Part shown: positions 1-5,060 of the stretch, in pieces
Numbering within the stretch: position 1 is the first letter of the stretch
How the letters are laid out: each line of letters begins with the position of its first letter
Assembly: GCA_003506065.1 (NCBI GenBank)
Contig: DNXA01000141.1
Location: 916 to 5,975 of the forward strand
Direction: 5' to 3'
DNA from: Actinomycetota bacterium
Lineage (GTDB): Bacteria > Actinomycetota > Actinomycetes > S36-B12
DNA: 5,060 nt
Program-made: the position numbers and the translations under genes
The notes under the pieces: generated by a model
Databases searched by the model: none
What the model saw: the letters and a program-made list of their open reading frames with translations, nothing else
What the model was told of the DNA's origin: nothing

Positions 1-31
1 CCTGCCCCCTGCTGATGCCTATGCTCATGGG
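1..31. other. Left edge, content undetermined
   Basis: This stretch is too short to assign. The ABC ATPase frame is open through it with no stop, so a more upstream start cannot be excluded. A TGA at 13-15 in another frame could be the end of a preceding plus-strand gene, which would leave a short gap. No promoter-like hexamer is evident. Confidence 0.3.
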
Positions 32-937
32 GTGCCAGTGGTGGAAATCTCTGATCTCGTCGTCAAATACGGTGAGATTCGGGCGGTAGATAGCCTGAGC
101 TTTCAGGCCGAATCCGGACAAATCTCCGCGATCCTTGGCCCCAATGGCGCTGGCAAGTCGAGCACCATCGAGGTCGCCTGTGGTCTGCGTAACGCTGATT
201 CGGGGTCCGTGCGGCTCTTCGGCCTGGCACCTGACTCGGCCAGGGTCCGACCGCGCATGGGCGTCATGCTCCAATCCGGCGGCCTGTATCCGACCGCTCG
301 TCCGCTGGAATGGCTGCAGTACCTCGCCAAGCTCTACCCGCAGACCGATGACCCGGGCACCTTGCTGGACTCAGTTGGCATCGATCCGGCCACCCGTACC
401 CAGACCCGTCGACTGTCCGGTGGCGAACAGCAGCGGGTGAAGCTCGCCGCGGCCCTGCTCGGTCGGCCCGAACTGCTGTTTCTGGATGAGCCCACAGCAG
501 GACTTGATGCACTTGCACGCCGAAATCTCCTGGACCTGCTCAAAGAGCGGCGCACTGATGGCGTGGCAATTGTGCTGACCACGCACATGCTTCCCGATGT
601 GGAGGATCTTGCCGACTCAATAACGGTCATCTCCCAAGGCAAGGTCGCGATGCGCGGGACTCTCGCCGAGCTCACAGGAACCCAGAATGCCCTCTCCTTT
701 GGCGGGCCGGTCGGGCTCAACTGCAATGACTTGCTTCATGCCTTGCCCGCGGGATATGACGTGCGTGAATCACAGCCGGGCAGGTACGTGGTCTCCGGAA
801 CGCCAACTCCAGACATCTTGGCGCGCATCACTGCGTGGAGCGCGGAGCAGGGAGTCATGGTCAGCGACTTGGGCATAGGTGATCGAACTCTCGAGCAACT
901 CCTGATCGACACCTCGACAGCAGAGGCTCGATCATGA
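32..937 (+). CDS. ABC transporter ATP-binding protein (ABC-2 / DrrA-like exporter family)
   Basis: This is the cytoplasmic ATPase subunit of an ABC exporter and should energise the permease encoded directly downstream. All nucleotide-binding motifs are present in order: Walker A GPNGAGKS at residues 36-43, Q-loop Gln81, signature LSGGEQQR at 128-135, Walker B LLFLDEP at 148-154, D-loop AGLD at 156-159 and switch His185. Residues from about 215 to 301 form the C-terminal extension typical of ATPases paired with ABC-2 permeases, ending in the usual TLEQLL-type helix. The 301-residue length is normal. The start is uncertain: GTG codons at 32, 38 and 41 are all in frame. A GGGG run at 29-32 sits 8 bases before GTG 41, and the frame stays open to the left edge of the window. 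The TGA stop overlaps the next ATG. It resembles mycobacterial Rv1458c in context; the substrate is unknown. Confidence 0.93.
   Translation: MPVVEISDLVVKYGEIRAVDSLSFQAESGQISAILGPNGAGKSSTIEVACGLRNADSGSVRLFGLAPDSARVRPRMGVMLQSGGLYPTARPLEWLQYLAKLYPQTDDPGTLLDSVGIDPATRTQTRRLSGGEQQRVKLAAALLGRPELLFLDEPTAGLDALARRNLLDLLKERRTDGVAIVLTTHMLPDVEDLADSITVISQGKVAMRGTLAELTGTQNALSFGGPVGLNCNDLLHALPAGYDVRESQPGRYVVSGTPTPDILARITAWSAEQGVMVSDLGIGDRTLEQLLIDTSTAEARS
922..926 (+). promoter_or_regulatory. Ribosome binding site for the ABC permease
   Basis: AGAGG lies 7 bases before ATG 934, inside the last codons of the ATPase gene. It supports ATG 934 as the start and, with the ATGA overlap, suggests translation of the permease is coupled to that of the ATPase. 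Confidence 0.55.
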
Positions 938-1662
938 ACACAACAGCAGGAACCCGCATACGCGCACACGCGCGTTGGGAGTTGCGACTGCTGCTGCGCA
1001 ATGGCGAGCAACTGCTGTTGATGTTCGTGGTGCCAGTGCTACTGCTCATTGCGCTGGGTTTCTCGGGCCTGTCGACCAAGAGCATCAACGCAGCAGTGCC
1101 AACGGTGCTCGCCGTCAGCATCATGGCCACATGTTTCACCTCCCTGGCAATCGGCACTGGCTTCGAACGTCGCTCCGGTGCCCTGCGCTACCTGGGCACC
1201 ACCCCGCTGACCCGACTGGACCTCATCACGGGGAAGTTTCTGGCGACCGCTGCACTCACTGCCATGTCGGCGGCAGTCGTCATCGCTCTTGGCCTGGCCC
1301 TGTCCTGGCACCCGGCCCTGAACGGCGCGCTTTCGGCGCTTCTTGTTGCGGTGCTCGCGGCTGCAGCCTGGGTGTCATGGGCACTGGTGCTGGCCGGGGC
1401 TTTGCGCGCTGAGGCAGTGCTCGCGATCGCCAATGGACTGTTCCTCCTGCTCATCATGTTCGGCGGGGTGGCCGTGGCCACCTCGCATATGCCGGGGGCG
1501 GTGGGCGCTGTCATTGATCTGCTGCCAAGTGCCGCACTGGCCAATGGCCTGCGTGAGTCTCTGGAAACTGGCCAGTTCCCTGCGCTTGCAATTGTGGTGC
1601 TTGCAGCATGGACGGTCGTTGGCGTTGTGCTCGCCCGAAGGAGCTTTCGATGGGAACCCTGA
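934..1662 (+). CDS. ABC-2-type transporter permease
   Basis: This is an inner-membrane permease of 242 residues, the usual size for the ABC-2 (DrrB/NodJ-like) family. By eye there are six hydrophobic segments, at about 27-44, 52-74, 101-124, 131-157, 161-183 and 215-234. A basic amphipathic N-terminus (about 8-24) precedes the first. The cytoplasmic loop at 77-100, with charged residues and a LGTTPLTR stretch, corresponds to the coupling-helix region of ABC-2 permeases (family knowledge plus inference). The protein ends with a basic ARRSFRW tail, consistent with a cytoplasmic C-terminus. ATG 934 overlaps the TGA stop of the ATPase by 4 bases and has an AGAGG ribosome site. Its own stop lies 13 bases inside ctaA. 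It matches the place of Rv1457c in the mycobacterial order. The transported substrate cannot be read from sequence; older annotations of this family as antibiotic transporters are generic. Confidence 0.9.
   Translation: MNTTAGTRIRAHARWELRLLLRNGEQLLLMFVVPVLLLIALGFSGLSTKSINAAVPTVLAVSIMATCFTSLAIGTGFERRSGALRYLGTTPLTRLDLITGKFLATAALTAMSAAVVIALGLALSWHPALNGALSALLVAVLAAAAWVSWALVLAGALRAEAVLAIANGLFLLLIMFGGVAVATSHMPGAVGAVIDLLPSAALANGLRESLETGQFPALAIVVLAAWTVVGVVLARRSFRWEP
1638..1643 (+). promoter_or_regulatory. Ribosome binding site that sets the ctaA start
   Basis: AAGGAG lies 6 bases before ATG 1650. It is the strongest Shine-Dalgarno match in the window. It picks ATG 1650 over the in-frame ATG 1608, which would add 14 non-conserved polar and basic residues. 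The site lies within the last codons of the permease gene. Confidence 0.8.
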
Positions 1663-2600
1663 TCGATCCGTCCAGGTCCGGCAGAGCAAGCTCCACGGCT
1701 CGCGGCATCTACATCGCCAATCTCGTTGCCCAAGCGGCGATCATCGTCACCGGAGCCACCGTGCGACTCACCGGTTCAGGCCTGGGTTGCCCAACCTGGC
1801 CGCAGTGTGTGGATGGCTCCTACGTGCCGGTTGCTCGTCAGGAGCAGGAGTGGCACAAGTACATCGAGTTCGGCAACCGATCACTCACCTTTGTCCTGGG
1901 CATTCTCGCTATCGCGGCACTGATCGCGGCGTTCATCGATCAGCGTTCACGAGTGTCGCGCGGAGGCCCCAAGCGCCCGGTTCTGCTCCTCTTGGCGGCA
2001 ATTCCGCTCCTGGGAACAGTCGCGCAGGCGATCCTGGGCGGCATCACGGTGCTGACTGGGCTGAATCCGGTGACGGTTTCCCTGCACTTCTTGGTATCGA
2101 TGGCCCTGGTTGCCGGTGTTGTAGCGCTCGTGTTCCGATCCGCCGATGCAGGTGATGGTCCCATCACGCTACTGGTGCGTCGAGAGATCCGCGTGCTGAC
2201 TTGGGTGCTTGCCGCGGTGACCGCTGTCGTGGTCGTGCTGGGAACCCTGGTCACTGGCAGCGGCCCACATAGCGGTGATGCCAAGGCCGAGAATCGCTTC
2301 AGTCTGGATCCGCGCACGATCTCCTGGATTCATGCTGACGTGGTGCTGCTGTTCATAGGACTGCTCGCGGGCTTGCTCTTCGCGCTCTATCTCACGCGCG
2401 GTCCGCGGCGCGTGATCATGACCACGTGGACTCTGGTCGCGATTTCGCTGGCCCAAGCGGCCATCGGATACCTCCAGTACTTCACAGGTCTGCCAATCCT
2501 CCTCGTGCTGTTGCATATCACGGGAGCCGTGCTGCTGTGGATTGCAATCCTGTGGGTGCTGGGCACCGAGCGAACGCGCTCTGCGGTGTCAGCGATCTAG
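1650..2600 (+). CDS. ctaA: Heme A synthase (COX15/CtaA family)
   Basis: This membrane enzyme converts heme O to heme A by oxidising the C8 methyl group, for aa3-type cytochrome oxidase. From ATG 1650 it has 316 residues, with about eight hydrophobic segments in two homologous four-helix halves. Family markers are TGSGLGCPTWPQC at 41-53, with the extracytoplasmic cysteine pair Cys47/Cys53; Glu73 in the loop before helix 2; His146 in SLHF; His228 in WIHAD; and His289 in LLHIT. The last three fit the conserved heme-ligand histidines. At the remaining ligand position, where Bacillus CtaA has an ExxHR motif, this protein reads EFGNR, with Asn76 in place of His; His69 lies close by. The second extracytoplasmic loop has no cysteine pair. 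The gene overlaps the permease by 13 bases and converges on ctaB, sharing its stop region. Rv1456c is the contextual equivalent. Confidence 0.94.
   Translation: MGTLIDPSRSGRASSTARGIYIANLVAQAAIIVTGATVRLTGSGLGCPTWPQCVDGSYVPVARQEQEWHKYIEFGNRSLTFVLGILAIAALIAAFIDQRSRVSRGGPKRPVLLLLAAIPLLGTVAQAILGGITVLTGLNPVTVSLHFLVSMALVAGVVALVFRSADAGDGPITLLVRREIRVLTWVLAAVTAVVVVLGTLVTGSGPHSGDAKAENRFSLDPRTISWIHADVVLLFIGLLAGLLFALYLTRGPRRVIMTTWTLVAISLAQAAIGYLQYFTGLPILLVLLHITGAVLLWIAILWVLGTERTRSAVSAI
2555..2581 (-). terminator. Two tandem short hairpins past the ctaB stop, possible terminator
   Basis: Two abutting perfect inverted repeats lie here: GGTGC-TGG-GCACC (2555-2567) and GAGCG-AACG-CGCTC (2568-2581). Both are within the last codons of ctaA and 15-42 bases past the ctaB stop as read on the minus strand. 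Each stem is 5 pairs. There is no T-run, so any terminator role is a guess, and short stems arise often by chance in GC-rich coding DNA. Confidence 0.2.
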
Positions 2601-3511
2601 AAGACGAATGGATCGATGGCCACTGCGAGAAACAGCAGGGCCAGATACGAGATCGAATAGTGGAACAAGCGCATGGCGATCAGGTTGATGTCGTCCTGCT
2701 TGCGACGAGCCGCGCCCAGAAGTCGGTAGGCCTCGTAGAGGAAGACTGCGCCGAGAATGACGGCGGAAGCAGAGTAGACCGGGCCCATGTGCGCAACGGG
2801 AATCAGCAGCAGAGAGACCAGCACCATCACCCAGCTGTAGCGAACGATGCTGACGCAGACGAACTCCGCTGATTTCAATACCGGCAGCATCGGCACACCA
2901 GCGCGCTCGTAGTCATCCTTATACTTCATAGCCAACGGCCAATAGTGCGGCGGAGTCCAGAAGAACACGACGAGAAACAGCACGACAGGCGTCCAGGTCA
3001 GCGAGCCCGTGACTGCCGACCAGGCGATCAGCACTGGCATGCAGCCGGCTGCACCACCCCAGACGATGTTCTGGGCCGTGCGCCTCTTCAACAGCATCGT
3101 GTAGCCGACGGCATACGCGGCGATGGCGACCAGGGCCAGCACTGCGGCCAGCAGATTGGTCCACCAAGCAAGGAAGAAGGCGCTGGCAATGCTCAGTACG
3201 AAGCCTTGGAAGAGACCGGCGCGGACACTCACGATGCCCATGGCCGCAGGCCGCTTGTCGGTCCGGTGCATCAGGGCATCGATATCGCGGTCGTACACGC
3301 TGTTCAGTGTGTTCGCACCCATACCGGCCAGCGCTCCACCGATGAGAACAGCGATGGTCGCCTGCAGGGTCGGAAGTCCGTCCACGGCCAAGAACATCGT
3401 CGGCACTGCGGTCACCAGCAGCAGTTCGACAATGCGCGGCTTGGTCAGTGCGACGTGCGCCATCAGGCGCTCCCGGGTGCTTGTCCCCGGCAGCTGCAGA
3501 CCCATACTCAC
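2597..3511 (-). CDS. ctaB: Protoheme IX farnesyltransferase (heme O synthase)
   Basis: This UbiA-family membrane prenyltransferase attaches farnesyl diphosphate to protoheme IX to make heme O, the substrate of CtaA. The 304-residue product has TKPRI at 23-27. The first Asp-rich prenyl-diphosphate motif is N70-xxx-D74-xxx-D78 (NSVYDRDID), followed by MHRTDKRP at 81-88. The second conserved loop includes Tyr137, Lys142-Arg143 and Asn148, then WTPPHYWPLAMKYKDDY at 185-201 and AGVPMLPV at 204-211. Around nine hydrophobic segments are visible. The start is probably GTG at 3511-3509; an ATG two codons in (3505-3503) is the alternative. Neither has a good Shine-Dalgarno site, which fits a leaderless transcript. 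It is divergent from tkt across 63 bases and its TAG stop overlaps that of ctaA. No truncation or missing key residue is seen. Confidence 0.95.
   Translation of the reverse strand: MSMGLQLPGTSTRERLMAHVALTKPRIVELLLVTAVPTMFLAVDGLPTLQATIAVLIGGALAGMGANTLNSVYDRDIDALMHRTDKRPAAMGIVSVRAGLFQGFVLSIASAFFLAWWTNLLAAVLALVAIAAYAVGYTMLLKRRTAQNIVWGGAAGCMPVLIAWSAVTGSLTWTPVVLFLVVFFWTPPHYWPLAMKYKDDYERAGVPMLPVLKSAEFVCVSIVRYSWVMVLVSLLLIPVAHMGPVYSASAVILGAVFLYEAYRLLGAARRKQDDINLIAMRLFHYSISYLALLFLAVAIDPFVF
2617..2643 (+). terminator. Hairpin just past the ctaA stop, possible terminator
   Basis: TGGCC-A-CTGC (2617-2626) can pair with GCAGGGCCA (2635-2643), giving a 9-pair stem with one bulged A and an 8-base loop. It begins 16 bases after the ctaA stop and lies in the last codons of ctaB on the other strand. 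No T-tract follows, so it is not a standard intrinsic terminator, and its sequence is also constrained by ctaB coding. Confidence 0.25.
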
Positions 3512-3546
3512 AAGGTCAGCCTAGCCGTGGACTCCAAGTTCAGGTG
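3512..3546 (-). promoter_or_regulatory. Possible leaderless promoter of ctaB
   Basis: On the minus strand a TAGGCT hexamer (3523-3518) fits the actinobacterial TANNNT -10 pattern and ends 6 bases before GTG 3511. Transcription would then start at or next to the start codon. The segment about 17 bases further upstream (3546-3541, CACCTG) is a poor -35 box. A short odd palindrome, TGGACTCCA at 3528-3536, lies in the spacer and could be chance. The call rests on the -10 position and the lack of a ribosome site. Confidence 0.4.
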
Positions 3547-3567
3547 AGGTGCCAATCGCACTAGGGT
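3539..3567 (+). promoter_or_regulatory. Possible leaderless promoter of tkt
   Basis: TAGGGT at 3562-3567 fits a TANNNT -10 box and ends 7 bases before GTG 3575. TTCAGG at 3539-3544 is a weak -35 candidate at 17-base spacing. The AGGG inside the hexamer (3563-3566) could instead be a weak Shine-Dalgarno site 8 bases before the GTG, so the two readings compete for the same bases. Confidence 0.4.
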
Positions 3568-3574
3568 TTCGCCT

Positions 3575-5060
3575 GTGACAGCCCTTGAATGGTCAACCAC
3601 AGACGAACGTGCCACTGCCTATCTTCGCGCTCTCGCGATGGACGCAGTCCAAAAGGCCGGCAACGGCCACCCCGGAACGGCGATGGCCCTGGCTCCCCTG
3701 GCCTACCTCCTCTTCCAGCGCGAGATGCGACACGATCCAAGCGATCCGCATTGGCTTGGTCGCGACCGATTCGTTCTCAGTTGCGGGCACTCGAGCCTGA
3801 CTCTGTACAGCGAGCTCTTTCTGAGCGGATACGGCCTGACCATGGCCGATCTCGAACAGTTCCGCTCCACAGGTTCACGTACACCTGGCCATCCAGAGCA
3901 CGGGCACACCAACGGGGTCGAAACCACCACGGGACCACTGGGCAATGGGCTTGCCACGGCGGTCGGCATGGCGATGGGCGCCAGGTTCGAACGCGGCCTC
4001 TTTGATCCGGATGCCGCTGAGGGCACCAGCCCCTTTGATCACCACGTCTGGGTCATCGCCTCCGATGGCGACCTGGAGGAAGGCGTCTCGGGTGAGGCGT
4101 CGTCAATTGCCGGCACTCAGGCTCTCGACAATCTCACCGTGATCTGGGATGACAACCACATCTCCATCGAGGGCAATACTGCGGTCTCGTTCACTGAAGA
4201 TGTCGTTGCTCGCTATGCGGCCTATGGCTTCGCCACGCATTTCGTCGACTTCCTCGCTGACGGCAATGTCGACCTTCCGGCGATGGCCGATGCGATCGCT
4301 GCTGCACGCGCCGAGAAGGGCCGGCCCACGTTCATCGCGATGCGATCCACCATTGCCTGGCCGGCACCGCACGCGCGCAACACTGGCAAGGCCCATGGTG
4401 CGGCGCTGGGCGTCGAAGAGGTCGCTGCGACCAAGGTGGAACTCGGGCTTGATCCCGAGGTCTCCTTTGCATTCGACGAGCAGGTGCTCGCTGACGTGCG
4501 CGCGAAATTGCAGGCGCGCGTTGCCACCGAAAGGGCAGCGTGGGAAGCCTCCTTCTCTGATTGGCGTTCGCGCGAATCAGCAAGGGCCGCACTTCTTGAT
4601 CGCCTTCAGGCAGGCGAACTGCCCGACGGCTTCGATGCGTCCATCCCGGGCTGGGAACTGGGCAGCTCGTCCTCAACGCGCAAGGCCTCGGGCGAGGTCA
4701 TCAATGCCATCGCCGCCGTTATGCCCGAGTTCTGGGGCGGCTCGGCAGATCTCGCCGAATCCAACAACACCACAATCGAGGGTGGACTCAGCTTCCTTCC
4801 GGCATCGACCACGATGCCCGACGCATCGCCTTATGGCCGGATCCTGCATTTCGGCATTCGCGAGCATGCAATGGGCGCTGCGCTGAACGGCATGTCACTC
4901 AGCGGACTCAATCGACCCTTCGGCGGAACCTTCCTGATCTTCAGCGACTACATGCGAGGCGCAGTTCGACTCGCGGCAGTCATGCAGACGCCCGTCACAT
5001 TCGTGTGGACTCATGACTCCATTGGTCTGGGTGAGGACGGTCCGACCCATCAGTCGATCG
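3575..5060 (+). CDS. tkt: Transketolase, N-terminal 495 residues (runs off the right edge)
   Basis: This thiamine-diphosphate enzyme of the pentose phosphate pathway moves two-carbon units between sugar phosphates in the cytoplasm. The frame is open from GTG 3575 to the window end; family members are usually about 700 residues, so roughly the last third is outside. Visible markers are GNGHPG at 29-34 (His32), LSCGHSS at 69-75 (His72), TPGHPE at 103-108 (His106), GPLGNG at 120-125, the metal and diphosphate motif ASDGD at 162-166 (Asp164) with Asn194 in DDNHIS, and KAHG at 272-275 (His274). These are followed by STRKASG at 367-373 (Arg369), GGSADL at 388-393, the catalytic Glu430 in FGIREHAMG, and THDSIGLGEDGPTH at 479-492 (His480, Asp488). 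GTG 3575 is the only start between an in-frame TGA (3545-3547) and the conserved N-terminal helix. Later starts such as ATG 3638 would cut into that helix. Confidence 0.96.
   Translation, partial: MTALEWSTTDERATAYLRALAMDAVQKAGNGHPGTAMALAPLAYLLFQREMRHDPSDPHWLGRDRFVLSCGHSSLTLYSELFLSGYGLTMADLEQFRSTGSRTPGHPEHGHTNGVETTTGPLGNGLATAVGMAMGARFERGLFDPDAAEGTSPFDHHVWVIASDGDLEEGVSGEASSIAGTQALDNLTVIWDDNHISIEGNTAVSFTEDVVARYAAYGFATHFVDFLADGNVDLPAMADAIAAARAEKGRPTFIAMRSTIAWPAPHARNTGKAHGAALGVEEVAATKVELGLDPEVSFAFDEQVLADVRAKLQARVATERAAWEASFSDWRSRESARAALLDRLQAGELPDGFDASIPGWELGSSSSTRKASGEVINAIAAVMPEFWGGSADLAESNNTTIEGGLSFLPASTTMPDASPYGRILHFGIREHAMGAALNGMSLSGLNRPFGGTFLIFSDYMRGAVRLAAVMQTPVTFVWTHDSIGLGEDGPTHQSI

Noticed and set aside
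1608..1649. Longer ctaA form starting at ATG 1608
   Set aside because: The extra 14 residues are polar and basic, and ATG 1650 has an AAGGAG ribosome site 6 bases upstream while I see no comparable site for ATG 1608.
1343..2155. Open frame of 270 codons on the plus strand spanning the permease-ctaA junction
   Set aside because: It overlaps two well-supported genes in another frame and its Cys/Trp/Arg/His-rich translation matches no family I recognise.
3528..3536. TGGACTCCA odd palindrome between ctaB and tkt as a regulator operator
   Set aside because: Arms are only four bases and do not extend; it is easily due to chance, so it is mentioned only within the promoter entry.
2945..3547. Open frame of 200 codons on the plus strand antisense to ctaB
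   Set aside because: The translation is rich in His, Gln, Arg and Gly with no recognisable motif, typical of a shadow frame opposite a GC-rich membrane-protein gene. ctaB on the other strand has full family motifs.
3541..3552. AGGTG-AGGTG short direct repeat in the divergent spacer
   Set aside because: Only two five-base copies; not enough to call an operator or repeat element.
4149..4886. Open frame of 245 codons on the plus strand inside tkt
   Set aside because: It is out of frame with tkt, which has continuous catalytic motifs through this region. The product is Arg-, Ser- and Pro-rich low-complexity sequence as expected from a shifted GC-rich frame.
1..5060. Search for mobile elements, CRISPR repeats, tRNA or other RNA genes, prophage or toxin-antitoxin genes
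   Set aside because: The window is filled almost end to end by five housekeeping genes. I saw no repeat array, inverted-repeat-bounded insertion, or RNA-gene-like segment by eye.

Overview
The window looks like ordinary chromosomal core DNA from a GC-rich actinobacterium (Actinomycetota). Three things point there. The gene set and order (ABC ATPase, ABC permease, heme A synthase, converging with heme O synthase, which is divergent from transketolase) match what I know of the Mycobacterium tuberculosis Rv1458c/Rv1457c/Rv1456c ... Rv1451 ... Rv1449c region. The transketolase has the actinobacterial sequence style, with an A-S-D-G-D cofactor motif. Third-position G/C is heavy and GTG starts are frequent. 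I cannot name the genus.

Layout: positions 1-31 are the tail of an upstream region whose content cannot be determined. Positions 32-2600 hold a tightly packed plus-strand block: an ABC transporter ATPase, its six-helix ABC-2-type permease, and ctaA (heme A synthase). The first pair overlaps by 4 bases (ATGA) and the second by 13 bases, which suggests translational coupling. ctaB (heme O synthase) lies on the minus strand at 2597-3511. Its TAG stop shares a single CTAG palindrome with the TAG stop of ctaA, so the two genes meet tail to tail with a 4-base overlap. A 63-base divergent intergenic region (3512-3574) separates ctaB from tkt (transketolase). tkt starts at GTG 3575 and runs off the right edge after 495 codons, so its last third or so is missing.

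How they work together: CtaB farnesylates protoheme IX to heme O, and CtaA oxidises heme O to heme A, the cofactor of aa3-type cytochrome oxidase. The ABC pair has no substrate that can be read from sequence; its coupling to ctaA makes a role in oxidase or heme biogenesis a reasonable but unproven idea. tkt normally heads a pentose-phosphate cluster to the right. Both divergent genes have a TANNNT-type -10 box 6 or 7 bases before a GTG start, consistent with leaderless transcription.

I found no mobile element, CRISPR array, RNA gene, phage gene or clear novel system. The observations most worth a second look are the Asn in place of the expected His in the first heme-binding motif of CtaA, the CTAG stop overlap with hairpins on either side, and the compact back-to-back promoter region.
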